DNA of 64,000 nt from Benincasa hispida (Eukaryota > Streptophyta > Magnoliopsida > Cucurbitales > Cucurbitaceae): NCBI RefSeq assembly GCF_009727055.1, contig NC_052357.1, positions 5,680,964 through 5,744,963 on the forward strand, in the 5' to 3' direction. Below the pieces are notes generated by a model. That model made no database searches. It saw nothing but the letters and a program-made list of their open reading frames with translations, and was not told the DNA's origin. This document shows, piece by piece, positions 43,402 through 55,505 of the stretch. A program made the translations under genes and the position numbers. Positions within the stretch are counted from its first letter, which is position 1; the number at the start of each line of letters is the position of its first letter.

Positions 43402-46400
43402 ATGGATGTTCTTGGATCCGGAACTCCATTTTCAAGTCGCTTTTGCTGCGAACAGATCTGTACGCTTTATACTCTAAAACGATTCTGCTTTTTCCTCTTC
43501 GTTGTCGCTCTCTTTTCGATCATCGCAATCGCAATCGCCGCATTGCCTGTAATCTTCTTGTTGAAGCCTCGAGAACCGATTTTTTCTCTTCAGTCACTGC
43601 GATTGGATTGGTACAACATTACCGTCAGATCTGGCTCTCCAATTCTTTCTTCGGTTTTTACTCTGACTCTTAATTCTCAAAACCCTAACAAAATCGGCAT
43701 CAAGTACAGTCCGGCGAGGCTTCTCCTGATCTACGATGGAACCGCTGTGATCGGAACGATTCGAGTGCCCGAAGTGTTTCAGCCTGCTCGTAGCGTCGAT
43801 CAGAGTGTTCGAACTCGTTTGTTGTTGCATCAATTTGATGTGGATTTGTTGGAGACGATACAAGAGTTTGTTGAGATGAAAATTATTGGCGATGTTGGTG
43901 TAGAGCTGTTTGTGCTTCATATGGCGGTGATTAAGATGAAGGTGACGTTTAATTGTTGTTTGTATTTAACTCTCTCGAGCTTCAGTTTTCATGGAAGAGT
44001 TTGAAGTGTTTGTTTTTGAAGAATTTGTCTGTAAGTTGTGCATGAAGAAGGGGAAGAAGAATTTAAGGGCATTTTTTTTTTAAAAAATAAATATTTAGGT
44101 AAAAAAAAAAAAGCTTTTCTTCCCTAATCTTTCATAAAATAAACAACTGAGTCACTCAACTTTTATTTAAAATAATCTAGTCCTTAAATTTTATTTATAA
44201 TAATTTAGTTCTTAAATTTTAATATCTAATAATTTAGATCTATTTAATTTATTTATAATAATTTAGTCCTTAAATTTTAATATATAATAATTTAGATCTC
44301 TATTGATAACCATTTTGTCTTTTGTTTTTGTTTTTGAAAATTAAGCCTATATCATCGATACTTTTTTTTTTGACATCTTTAACTATAATGGTTGAATTCT
44401 TAGGAAAAAAAAGATTTTTTTTTTTTTTTTAGTTTTCAAAATTTGGCTTGGTTTTCTAAATAATGAGTGGAAAATATATAACAAAAGAGGAAATTTGAAG
44501 GTAGAAGTAGTGTGCATAAGCTTAATTTTTAAAAAACAAAAAAAATTACCAAACGAGGTCTTAATCATTGTATTCCAAAATTTGTGACAATTTAGGACTA
44601 TTTTGGATTAACTTAAGAAAAAAGTGTTTTTTAAAAAACTCATTTTTATTTAAACACTTTTGATAAAAAATGATTAAAATACAGTTGGAAAACTATTTTG
44701 AGTGGTTTCCAAACACCCTAATTTATTCCAAAATGATTTATTTTTTAAATTTAACACTTGAAAATGTATTCCAAAAATATTCTTAGTCCCTAAATAAAAA
44801 TATTTATCAAAATTAGATGTCAAAATCTGTTATGTAATGTTGTAGACTTTGTATTTTATAAAAATATTTAGTTTCAAATTATTTCATTAAATCTTAACTC
44901 TAATTTTTCCAATAGGGACTAATAATTATTATAAATTTAGGGTCTATTTGGATTGATTTGAAAAAAAAAAGTGGCTACTCATTTTTATTTAAATGTTTTT
45001 GATAAAAATTGACTAAAATACATATTTTAAGTGGTTGCCAAATACTAAATTCTTCTAAAATAACTTCTTTTTTTTAATAAACATTTAAAAAATATATTCC
45101 AAACACACTCTTAAGGTTCATAGACTAAATTTTACAAAATTAAAAAATACAGAGACTAATCGTTACGATACGAACCCAAATTCAAAGATTAAATTATTAC
45201 ATTTTAAAAATTCAGGGACTAAAAAGTGATTTTTAATTTATATATATATTGATTAGGATTGAAATGTTGAGGATTTGGGTGTAGGTTGCTTTGAAATGCG
45301 ACGTAGATGTTGATTACAGAAAGCTTAATTTCAGAGAAGAAATACTTGGCAATGGAGCAACCGTAGAAAAAGCTTTGGTAAGTGCTCTGGCTTTTAAAAT
45401 AATTTGGAATTTCAGTTTCTACATGTTAGATTTTCAATTTTAATTCAAATACTATCCATAAAAATTTATTACATATTACTAATTTATTGTTGATTTTTAA
45501 AAGAAAAATTTATTGTCTATGAGCTTTTTATTGTAATTTTTTGAAAAATATCCGTTTAATATATTTATTATTATTATTATTTTAATAAATTTCGATAAAA
45601 AATAATTTGAATTACTAAATTTAAGATTTCTTGTGTGGATATGGACTTAAATCGAATCTTTAAATGTATAAGGACTCAAATTCAAAAAGTTATAAAGTAT
45701 ATAGATCAAAATGATATTTAAATCAGAAAAAAAGTGTATATTGTTACTTTGATTTAAAACCATATTTTAAGTGGAAATCAGTTAGAGTTGTGAATATGCA
45801 AATTGGGTTCTGAAACACAACAATATTCTAGCTCCAATTTTCACTATAAGTCTTCATTTTCAATTTCAAACTTTGAAACATTTATGAAAAAATAAGTGCA
45901 TTAGTGTAGGTCTCGTTTGCGTTTGATAATCATTTGGTTTTTGGTTTTTATTTTTGAAAATTAAGTCGTTTTCATCCATATTTCTTACTATTTTTCTTAA
46001 GTATAATGGTTAAATTTTTAACCAAATTCCAAAAAACAAAAACAACATTATAAAAACTAATTTTTTTAGTCCTCAAAATTTGGTTTGGTTTTTTAAAGCA
46101 TTGGAGATGGAATAGTATCCATAGATTTAATTTTTTTAAAAAAATAAAAAATAAAATGATTATCAAATAGGATCCTAATTTTTGAAATAAAGAGTTAAAT
46201 TGTAATAGCCTCCAAGGTTTTGAAACTTAAAGAAAATAAGAAACTGATTTAAAAAGTTTCATAGCTTTTTATGAGTGAGTGGCACATATATTTTGCAATA
46301 TTTAAAAGTTTTTAATTGTATTAATTCTGTAAGTTTAGGAGAGTTATGAATGAGATGAAAAGTTAGTAAATGTAAATATAATAATTGGATTGATTTTTTT

Positions 46401-46536
46401 TTTTTAAAACCCGTTTTCTTTAATAAAGGGAACTCCAAAAGCAAAACATTCATAAATAAGTTATTTAGAAAATAAGAACTTTAGTTTCTTTTGGCAATTT
46501 GACACCCTCTTTCCTTAAGTAACAAACTATCATTAT

Positions 46537-46592
<56 letters not shown>

Positions 46593-46744
46593 AAAACACA
46601 ATAAATTAATTATGTATTTGTTTATTATCGTTTTTTTTTCAAGTGAAGTAAAAGTTAATTTTTCTTATTTTTCACTTTCAGGATTCAATTCCTTCCAACT
46701 CCAAGCCAATGTCCACAAACTGTGGAGTCGCTTTTTACTTATGA
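43402..46744 (+). CDS. LEA_2 family membrane-anchored protein, three exons
   Basis: Exons 43402-43941 (180 codons), 45285-45377 (31 codons) and 46682-46744 (20 codons and stop) give 231 residues. The introns are GT-AG, both phase 0. The start ATG at 43402 gives MDVLGSGTPFSSRF and has a good context (tccatgg). Residues about 29-54 (FCFFLFVVALFSIIAIAIAA) form one membrane helix after a short cytoplasmic end. The remainder is a LEA14-type domain with VFTLTLNSQNPNKIGIKYSP, then VIGTIRVPEVFQPARS, ending in the spliced VALKCDVDVDY and NCGVAFYL. Such proteins (NDR1/HIN1-like and LEA_2 relatives) sit in the plasma membrane or endomembranes and are linked to stress or defence, but an exact role cannot be given. 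There is one Asn-X-Ser/Thr site (NIT). Confidence 0.88.
43942..45284 (+). other. LEA_2 intron 1 (1343 bp), with MITE copy C
   Basis: Begins gtgacg and ends ggtgtag. The frame continues exactly from MK into VALKC. It holds MITE 1 copy C and 'aatttagtcctt' repeats. Confidence 0.85.
44303..44562 (+). mobile_element. MITE family 1, copy C, in intron 1
   Basis: Left gataaccattttgtctttt, right aattaccaaacgaggtct, interior aaaatttggcttggttttc. The minus-strand ORF over it is without meaning. Confidence 0.82.
45911..46178 (+). mobile_element. MITE family 1, copy D, in intron 2
   Basis: Left tctcgtttgcgtttgataat, right aatgattatcaaatagga. The same orientation as copy C. Confidence 0.8.
46538..46586. 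repeat. Poly-T tract, 49 bases
   Basis: An uninterrupted run of t in intron 2. The length may be uncertain because homopolymers are error-prone in sequencing. Confidence 0.9.
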
Positions 46745-48359
46745 AGGTGCTTAGCTCACTAATTAGTAATTACTGGTTAAGTATTTTGTTTAATCTATTT
46801 TGAGTGCATGAGCTATCCCTAGCTTGTTTGTTTTTGTATCTCTTGTTTACTACTAAAAAAATATTGTGTGTTTGTTTTATTTAGTAACTTTCTTCATGAC
46901 CCAATTATTCGGAATTTTTTTTTCTTATAATCATGGTTGTGGATTTTCTTTCTATGAGAATCCTCGTACTTGTATAATATATATATCTTTTCTTTCAAAT
47001 TCGGTCATGTATCAAGAAATCGACATCGTATATGGATAGATTTAACTCTAACTTTAAAAAAGATCTAGCATGTACTTCCTTTAACGAAGTCATCGATGAT
47101 CAAATTGATTTGAACATTTTTTTTTCCACTTCATTTCATACATATTCCATACTATATTAGTGAATTTATATAATTAGCCATTTAGCTCCTATGATTTGCA
47201 CATCATGGTTATTTAGTCTTTAAATCTTAAAAATTTCAATTATACTATTGTGCAATCATGGTGCTATTTAGTCATAGCTAACTTTATCTACATCTGTATC
47301 AACTTTATCAAAATTTAATTAATGGATGAGTTACATCACCATTCACTCGATGTGGTTAATGATCTGAACTGATTATAAACCTTTGAGACATACAAAGTTT
47401 ATAAGAGTATGTTTGGTTCGCAATTCAAATTTGTTGAATATGTGTTTGGCAGACAATCTGAATTCTGTTTCTGAAAATTATTTTCGGATTTTGTGATCCA
47501 AATAAATTCTAAAAACAACATTTTCTTTTATGTTTTTATTGTATCCAGAATTTGAATTTTAAAATTTAAAATGCATAATTATATTAAGTAATGTTAAAAA
47601 TATTTAGAAATATAGTATATGTCATGTTATAAACTCAACTCAATTTTCAAAAAATTAAAATATTTATTATGTAATATATTATAAATTAGGTTAAATTCCA
47701 AATTTGGTCCCTATGGTTAGGATAAAGTTAAAAGTCAGTCCATATGGTTTTAAAATTTAGATTTTAGTTCCTATGGTTTGATAGAACTTCACATATAGTC
47801 TCTATGGTTTGTTATATCCGTTTAAATAATCTCTACCGCATGGACTATTTATGAAGCTTTTATTAAACCATAGAGGATAATTTCAAATTAATAATAAGAC
47901 CTAAATTTTAACTTTTTCCAAACTATGGGGACAAAAATTATAATTTATCCTATAAATTATATATTATTACAAAATAATAATTTTACAATTTTTTAACATA
48001 AAAATGTTCATAAATAAATTAATAATAGTTTCTTATTAACTAATATTTAGTGGGTAACTACAGCTACTTTGGAATTATTTAAATTAGAATTTTCAATTCA
48101 ATTTTTGAATTCTGCTAGCAAACACATATCTGAAAATATGAAATACAACTCTGTTTTAATTTAATCTCTTATTTTCAACTTTCTGTTTTCAGATTCTCTA
48201 CCAAACAAACTCTAAAAGTTGGATGACTAAATTAACGTAATATTAAAATTATAGAAACTAAATTTATAAAATATCATTAATTTTATTAGCTATGATAAGC
48301 TTTCATTGCAACTACCTAAAAATAAGGACAAACCCGAAATTATTTCCAAGTTCACTTCA
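46745..48359. other. LEA_2 3' region and intergenic
   Basis: No further gene is seen. 47695-47950 has a degenerate series of 'gtccctatggtt'-type phrases, in both directions (aaccatagag). Other parts are AT-rich without recognised structure. Confidence 0.55.
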
Positions 48360-49444
48360 TAACTACTACCCCTTGCCTGATTTACCAAAACTCAATTCGA
48401 TCACATTATTTAAAAGTATATACACAGATTATTAACAGAGTTTATATCTAACAGAAACCCTTCCACAACTACACAACCAAGTCCACTATTTTCATGTTCC
48501 CAAAACTCATATACATTTAGTTCATGATATGCAGTCCAACAACAACAAGACTCCAAAATATGTAAACCTACGATGCAACAGAAGACTATCATTGTACAAC
48601 AGTTGACAACTTAGCTTGTTCTTAGAACTTGATCGCTACCTAGGGGAGGGGAAAACATAAAACATTGTAAGCATGAGCTAAGGCCCAGTGAGAGGCAATT
48701 TAATATGAACATAGATTTTCTCTTTCAGAAATGTCAGTGAAATTTATCAAAATTATTTAGTAGATCATAGGTAAAGTATATAAGATTAAGTAACATCTCA
48801 AACACGTGTTAATCAAATAATGACATGATCGTATTTCATATAAAGCATATTATAAAGCTTTCATAAGCTATCAGAAAATTATACCAACTCTGTACCCAAA
48901 TCCTCGTTTACAATAACGGGTTATTTTGGATAAATACAGGTGGCTGCGCTAAGTGTCACAATCGCATCTTTTTAAGGATCTCGAGGCGATTGTGCGACAC
49001 TTGTTCTCACCCTCGAATAAGTCAGCCAATCCAAACCCAAATAGTTAGTAGCACAATGGACATTTCACACAACCTCCTCCCTCGTTCTTCAGAAAAGGTT
49101 TTAGAAAACGGGTTCAGAGAAAAAGTTTTTCACAAACATTTGAAAGCATGTGTAAATAATGAACATTAATCGTACAGCTAGAAATCAGCTAGAAATCAAT
49201 AAGCATACAACTTACTGGCATGAGGATATGATGATTAGTCTTACCTCCATATAGTGTATTCTGAACAAAAGTACATCCGTCACCCTTGCATATGGAAATG
49301 AGCGAGCGATCACACACTAAGAAAAGTACATAGAAAGCAAACTACCTAGTAAAAGGAAATACATAAGATGAAAGCATAGTAAAATGAGGTGGAGGCAAAC
49401 ATACGACCATGGGCAACAAGCCCTAGACAAAAATGATCGTGACA
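48360..49444 (-). mobile_element. Gypsy element B 3' LTR (outer end approximate)
   Basis: On the minus strand the LTR starts tgtcacgatcatttttgtc at 49444, directly after the polypurine tract. A 'gcatgagctaaggcccagtg' transcribed-region block is at 48675 on the plus strand. The far end is uncertain and no terminal match was found, so 48360 is a guess. Confidence 0.55.
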
Positions 49445-49457
49445 TTCTCCCCCACTC
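49445..49457 (-). other. Gypsy element B polypurine tract
   Basis: Minus strand gagtgggggagaa precedes the LTR start tgtcacg, as expected in Ty3-gypsy elements. It overlaps the end of pol. Confidence 0.8.
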
Positions 49458-49776
49458 AATTGGTTGAAGTCCCCATCAACCGACTCTGCTCGAACTCAGC
49501 AAATTTTTGAGCAGTTGCCTTGAGCGCGCACCCAACAAACTTCTTTATCTTGGGAGGCCTTTCCACCCCTCAAGGAACTCTTCCCAGCTTAGTCCTGGTC
49601 TTCTAACTTCGTCGCTTCCCTCAACAAGTCTCTCATTGACTTTTTCCTCTGCCATTTTCTTCGTTGTGCCAGTCGGACGGGTCACCACTTTACATCGCTC
49701 TTCGGCATGGTCGGGATGATAGGGTTTTAGTCTATTTACGTGGATGACGGGATGAATCTCCATCCACGATGGTAAC
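49453..49776 (-). pseudogene. Gypsy element B pol C-terminus, interrupted
   Basis: Minus strand reads LPSWMEIHPVIHVNRLKPYH and later EEFLEGWKGLPR with a tail ending FAEFEQSRLMGTSTN and a stop near 49453. These are the integrase C-terminal and chromodomain-like blocks of chromovirus gypsy elements. The upstream part is absent because copia C starts at 49777 and the remainder is deleted beyond 55505. Confidence 0.8.
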
Positions 49777-51919
49777 TGCTGAAGGAAATCGACTATCAAG
49801 ATTTCCATGAGCAGCGGTACTAGACAATTCCAAATTACAATCATGAATCAACAATACATATACAGTCGAATTCAAACAAAAATGGTTATGCAAATTACAG
49901 AGAAATTACAGCATGAAACAAACATCAAATGTACAAAGAGAACTCAACGCACATATGCAGAGACGTCTCCACGCTCTGACATGCAACTCAGATCGAACAA
50001 CCGTAACCACGAGCGCTTGATCTACACAACCGCAACACTGCACGAACACAGCACGAACTCTTTGCGCTCGTCCTCAATGATCTCTTCGATCACGATCTCC
50101 TCCACAACACCATGAACGGACTCCTCCAAAAGCACCACGAACGACCTCTGGTAAACCTCGACGGTTCGAGTTGAATCTGACGCCAACAAGGTGACCTTGG
50201 TATTCTCAGTGTGAGAACCCAGAGGGTGGGCTCTGTTCAGACTTGGTGTGAGGTAGACAAATGGAGAAACACAGATCGTGTACACAACTGGGCAAGTGGG
50301 AGAAGTCGGAGACCTATCGTATAGGTCGATGCCCAATCATTTAGATAAAGCTATGCTATTGTCTAAGAAAAGCTATGCATCGTTTAGCTTGACAGACTCT
50401 GCACGATCGTTTACCTTGGGCCAGCGATCGTTTAACAAATCTATGCGATCATTTAGTAAATACTGCACGATCGTTTAGCTATGTCCAGCCGTCGTTTAGT
50501 AAATCTATATTTACTTGACGACCACCGTGAGTTTTTTTCGCAAGAGAGAAAACTCAAATTCTTTTCAAACTTTTGAAAAAACACTTCCTTTTCAAAATAG
50601 GAAATCGATTTCCTTTTAAAACCTCATGGTTACCATGATCAATAACCACCCACTACATTTGGTTATTTAAAAGAAAAAGTATTAATTATCTAATAATTAA
50701 TATTATTATAAACATAAATGATAACCAACTTATCATACTATATTATAACCTATAGTTTTAATATTTCATCTCATGAAACATATAAACCATAGTTATTTTC
50801 TATTCCATGGTACTTAATATAAATCTCATTTACATCAATCTTCCATTAGATATATCTCAAACATCATACCGATTATATCACATTAAATAAAATCCTCTTG
50901 TCAATTTGAACATTTCAAATCAACACCAAAACTTGACCTTCAACATGAATCCAAGCTACTAAGGGGACCTCATGGACCTGTAGATCCGAAGCTCCAACGG
51001 TACGTGAATAACTGACTAAACTCTTTAGTCACGGGATCCACCATCGGTTAACTGTCAGGCACTCCACTAAAGATCGACAACTGAACTCTCTTCACTACAG
51101 GTATATTATGTATCCATCTTAACCAATCAGCAGTGCGACGACCTTCACAGATAGCTCGTAAGTACAGCTGGGCAATAAACCGTTATGCCCCTGTAGTTAC
51201 ATTTGTCTCTTAAGTACCACTGATCCCTCTAATGAACATAAATCATAGTTTCTACTATGACTGAGTCTTCTCTTCCAAAGAGAAGCTGTGGCCTCTATGT
51301 TCAAGCCCCGGAATCAGCCCTTAAGGGAGCAATCTCTCTAACTTATCCCTTCTTCGGGAAAGAAGTGAATTCCATATTGTGGATTGAGTTCCTAGCTCCC
51401 AGATCAGACAAGTCCCCAAAAAGGTAGGCATGTTGAGTTGGCAATCTGGCCACTCTCACCCATACTAATCAAAGGACCGCCCTCAAAGGCAGGAGTTCAC
51501 AAAACCTCAAGATTGAGGTCATGTCACCTATGGTCGTTTAGGTGAGATGCAAGTCTTATACAAACTCTTTGTATAGGACACCCCCGCTCCACGTCTCCAC
51601 ACGAATGGTCAGGATCAACCATTTGTAGTAGTTTATAACACTTGTAAACCTCTACAAAGTAGGCCGTATCCGTAGTGTCACCAGGATCAGGTATCTCACC
51701 TTAATCCTTATACTACAGACCAATTAAGGTTATCACTTAAGGCATGATCCACGTGTATATCATATATACATGCTTAAGTTCACATAAGATAACCAAGGAG
51801 CTTTGTTGATTGGATATGAGTAAATGCCAGAATTATATAACACTTATTTTATTCATTTAACAATGTGCATCTTTAGAAAACAACGAGAGTTTGGGAGAAT
51901 TAGGACACCAATTCCAACA
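49777..51919 (-). mobile_element. Copia element C 3' LTR, 2143 bp
   Basis: Minus-strand start tgttggaattgg at 51919, end ...ccttcagca at 49777, where gypsy pol (LPSWMEI) resumes. It is related to the 2-kb LTR family and to the LTR of copia B. It includes the 21-22-bp repeat array at 50336-50499. Short ORFs in it are not genes. Confidence 0.8.
50336..50499. repeat. Tandem 21-22-bp array of atcgtttag words, eight units
   Basis: Units start at 50336, 50358, 50379, 50406, 50427, 50448, 50470 and 50491. The spacings are 22, 21, 27, 21, 21, 22 and 21 bp. The core is (a/g)tcgtttag with variants. The array lies inside the copia C LTR. Confidence 0.8.
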
Positions 51920-51920
51920 A

Positions 51921-51930
51921 TCTCCCACTT
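51921..51930 (-). other. Copia element C polypurine tract
   Basis: Minus strand agtgggagat just before ttgttgg, the copia 3' LTR start. Confidence 0.85.
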
Positions 51931-52025
51931 GTCCTAATGACTCAAGAGACTAATGTACAATACAATATAAAACTGTACAATATACAATAAACTAGAGCAT
52001 ACCCCAATATCATCTCCTACTTGCT

Positions 52026-52819
52026 CTAGACAAGATGCCGCATGTCCTGCAGACCCAGACTCTTTAGGTGACCTCGAACACTTTAACCGTGAGGGCCTTT
52101 GTAAAGGGATCAACAACGTTGTGCTCCAATGCGATTTGCTCGACTATCATATCACCGCTACACACAATCTCCCTAATTAGGTGATATTTTCGTTCTATGT
52201 GCTTTCCTCGACGATGACTCCTAGGCCCCTTCGAATTTGACACAGCCCCACTGTTATTACAATAAAGAGTGATAGGCAAATCCATATTTGGAACAACTTC
52301 CAAATCTGTAAGGAACTTCTTCAGCCAAATAACCTCTTTAGCTGCTTCACAAACCGCTACATATTCGGCTTCCATAGTGGAGTCCGCAATGCATCCTTGA
52401 TTGATGCTTCGCCAAACTACAACCCCTCCATTCAGAGTAAACACTGACCCCGATGTCGATTTGCGAGAATCTCGATCGGTCTGAAAGTCAGAGTCTGTGT
52501 ATTCTGTAAGGATCAAATTCTTATCTCCATACACAATGGTACTTTTCTTTCGAAATCTCGTCGAAGCCGTATAACTCTTCATTCCAAGAAGTGTCATGTA
52601 GTCTCTTATTCTCCGAAGATACTTGAGGATCATCTTGACCACCGTCCAGTGATCAAATCTTAGATTGGACTGATATCGACTGACAATCCCTACTGCATAG
52701 CAAATGTCAGGTCTGATACACAACATTACATACATCAAGCTTCTTACAGTAGAAGTATAGGGAATCCGTCTCATCTTCTCAACCTCTTGAGGTGTGTTAG
52801 GACATTGATCCTTAGACAA
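52026..52819 (-). pseudogene. Copia element C RNase H
   Basis: Minus-strand 52819-52064 is open for 251 codons: PYTSTVRSLMYVMLCIRPDI, then LTEYTDSDFQTDRDSRKSTS (first catalytic Asp), DSTMEAEYVAVCEAAKEVIW (Glu) and HNVVDPFTKAL. The third catalytic position reads YCNNSGAV instead of the usual YCDNS, so Asp is lost. A frameshift follows at 52064 and the true end (LKSLGLQDMRHLV, stop at 52026-52028) is in another frame. Confidence 0.88.
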
Positions 52820-53720
52820 AATGATTTCATGCCTGATGCATCCTGTACCTGATCAACATTTGATTAATGGACGATGCCTGAGGCAGGGCTAACTATTTGT
52901 TCTTGCGATCCCGAATGATCTGGATCCCGAGAACATATTGTGCCTCACCCAAATCTTTCATTTGGATCTGGGCAGCTAGCCAACTCTTGAAGTTAGTCAG
53001 ATATCCTACATCATTCCCAATGAGTAGGATATCATCCACATACAATACCAGGAAAGCTACTGAGCTATTGATGATCTTCTTGTAAACACAAGGCTCATCA
53101 ACGTTCTGGTGAAAGCCAAACGACTTGACAGCAGTGTCAAATCTGATGTTCCAAGATCGAGATGCTTGTTTCAGCTCAAAATGGACCTATTAAGCTTGCA
53201 AACTCTTTGCTCTTGATCTGGAATTACGAACCCTTCTGGTTGAGTCATATAGATGGTCTCCTCAAGATTACCATTCAGAAAGGCAATCTTAACGTCCATT
53301 TGCCATATTTCATAATCATAAAATGTGACTATGGACAGGAGAATCCCGATAAACTTAAGTATGACAACAGGTGAGAAAGTTTCCTCATAGTCAACTCCCT
53401 CAACCTGGGTATAACCCTTTGCGACAAGCCTAGCCTTAAAGGTTTACACTTTTCCATCTACACCTCTCTTTCGCTTATAGATCCACTTACACCCAATAGG
53501 TCTTACCCCATAAGGTGGATCAACAAGCTCCCATACTCCATTTCCTTGTTCATGGCCTTAACCCATTCATCTTTGTTAACATCCTCCATTGCTTTCTTAA
53601 AAGACAATGGATCCTCGACCCCATCATTCGTAATGCTGTTTTGGGCTTCAGTCAAACCCATGTAGCGATTCGGTGGGTTCATAACCCTCACACTACGTCG
53701 AGAGAGTCTCAACTCTTGAG
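52820..53720 (-). pseudogene. Copia element C reverse transcriptase
   Basis: The active-site block FLVLYVDDILLIGND is intact at about 53060-53020, followed by MKDLGEAQYVLGIQIIRDR (near 52950). 53712-53503 holds the N-terminal part (DPLSFKKAMEDVNKDEW and MNKEME). Many stops and frameshifts separate the pieces. The order continues from the integrase tail upstream into RNase H downstream. Confidence 0.85.
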
Positions 53721-53757
53721 CTGGTTGACTAGACGGTCTGATCTCAACAATTTTTTT

Positions 53758-54600
53758 TTATCTGTCGGCCTGTTCAACAACTCTTGTTGAACCCTCAGCA
53801 GTCTCAGTCTCACTTGAGATCTCACGTAAAACGAGATTACTTCGTGGCTTATGATCCCTCATGTGATCTTCTTCCAAGAAGATAGCATTAGTGGAAACAA
53901 ACACTTTGTTCTCATGTGGATCATAGAAGTATCCTCTTCTCGTTTCTTTGGGATAACCCACAAAGAGGCAAACCTTTGAACGCGGTTCCAACTTCTTTGG
54001 GTTAGTCACTAGCACATGTGCTGAACATCCCCAAATCCTGAAGTGGTGTAAACTACCTTTACGGTCTCTCCATAACTCAATAGGTATTTCAGAAACACTT
54101 TTCGAGGGAAGGTTGTTGAGGATATAACATGCAGTCTGCACTGCATAACCCCAAAACGAGTCTGGAAGATGAGCATAACTCATCATCGACCAAACCATGT
54201 CCAACAAGGTCCTGTTCTCCTTTCTGATACACCATTCTGCTGAGGTGTACCTGGAGCTGAGAGTTGGGACGCAATCCCATGTTCTATCATATAGTTTTGG
54301 AACTGGAGGTCCATATACTCTCCACCACGATTAGATCGTAGTGTTTTTATCTTCTTGCCTAACAAGTTTTCAACTTCAGCCTTATACTCCTTGAACTTGT
54401 AAAAAGCTTCAGACTTACTTTATATTAGGAAGAGATACCCAAATCTTGAATAATCATCTATGAATAGATGAAATATTCATACCACCTCGAGCTCTAACAT
54501 TCATCGGACCACAAAGGTCTGAATGTACAAGCTCCAAGGCTTCCTTGGCTCTGTAACCTTTTCCAGTAAAAGGTTGTTTGGTCATCTTGCCTTCGAGACA
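53758..54600 (-). pseudogene. Copia element C integrase
   Basis: 54365-54183 reads KKIKTLRSNRGGEYMDLQFQ, GTPQQNGVSERR, then frameshifts. The second catalytic Asp is Asn (LRSN, usually LRSD), and the Glu is kept. 54207-53758 continues with MLDMVWSMMSYAHLPDSFWG, SEIPIELWRDRKGSLHHF and CLFVGYPKETRRGYFY, ending at VVEQADR. The zinc site upstream is broken. Confidence 0.88.
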
Positions 54601-55330
54601 TGATTCACATACCGACAGGAGTTTTCTTCTAAACTCTTTAGAAGTCCACTTTTCACCAACTTCTCAATCCTATTGAGGTTGATGTGACCTAACCTTAGAT
54701 GCCAAAGATGGGCATTTTCCTTTGAAGAAACCTTTGGTTTTTTAGCTGTTGTTGCCGTACTGAATATTTCAGTGTTAAACAAGGCTTTTATGACTAACAA
54801 CCTTTGTACATATAAGTTATTTTTCATTGAACCAGAATCAATCTCCATTACATTTTTGAAAATAAACACTTTATTCTCAGAAAAAGAGACGGTGTAGCCT
54901 TGTTCAATGAGACAAGAAACCAAGATTAAGTTCGTCTTAATATGAGGAACTACAAAAACATTATCTAGTAACAGATAACGTTTCTTGTCAACAAATAACT
55001 TCAGCCTGCCTACAGCAACAGCTGAAACAACCTCACCATTACTGACTCGAAGAGTCATCTATCCCTGTGGTTACGTTTGCCAAGAACTAAATCCTTGGTA
55101 AGAGGAACTGACATGATTCTTAGCACTTGAATCGAGGATCTAGGCAGAATAATCATTCTCTACCAGACATGTCTTCTAGACCAATAAATCATATTTACTG
55201 TCTTGTCTCCTCTTTTGGAGAGTAGTGGGATGGAGGTCGTTTGCCACGAAATTCGTTTCACATGATTCTTTCCACTACAAATAATCCGTCATTTTTAAAG
55301 CTTTAAATAGAAATACTAACGAGTTGCTGA
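54582..55330 (-). pseudogene. Copia element C protease and GAG-pre-integrase; gag missing
   Basis: 55058-54582 is open for 158 codons: MTLRVSNGEVVSAVAVGRLK, then LLLDNVFVVPHIKTNLILVS, HLWHLRLGHINLNRIEKLV. Upstream (55200-55080) the protease reads ILDSSAKNHVSSS, where DSG has become DSS, with stops on both sides. KYDLLV lies at about 55195. Gag should fill the next ~1 kb, but only about 130 bp separates this from leader-like sequence (gctgaaaagaaaaacac at 55333), so gag is gone. Confidence 0.82.
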
Positions 55331-55505
55331 AAAGAAAAACACATTGACCTACGTTAGGTTTTAAGCAAATACCCATTGTAAAATAAAACAACATCCAAAC
55401 ACAGTTTTCATAAACCCAGGCTACCTATACCTCCTCGCCTAACCCCAGGCTTAAGATTTCTAGGCTTAAGATTCCAAACATGCACGCTAAACACTTCTTA
55501 AGTGG
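55331..55505 (-). other. Copia element C leader remnant; element truncated here
   Basis: It resembles the copia B leader next to its gag start (19267-19330). It ends at about 55505, where sequence becomes ordinary intergenic. There is no 5' LTR or primer-binding site, so the 5' part of copia C and the rest of gypsy B were lost together. Confidence 0.6.

Larger units (their letters stand above)
45378..46681 (+). other. LEA_2 intron 2 (1304 bp), with MITE copy D and poly-T
   Basis: Begins gtaagt and ends cactttcag. It contains MITE 1 copy D and a long T tract 95 bp before the acceptor. Confidence 0.85.
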
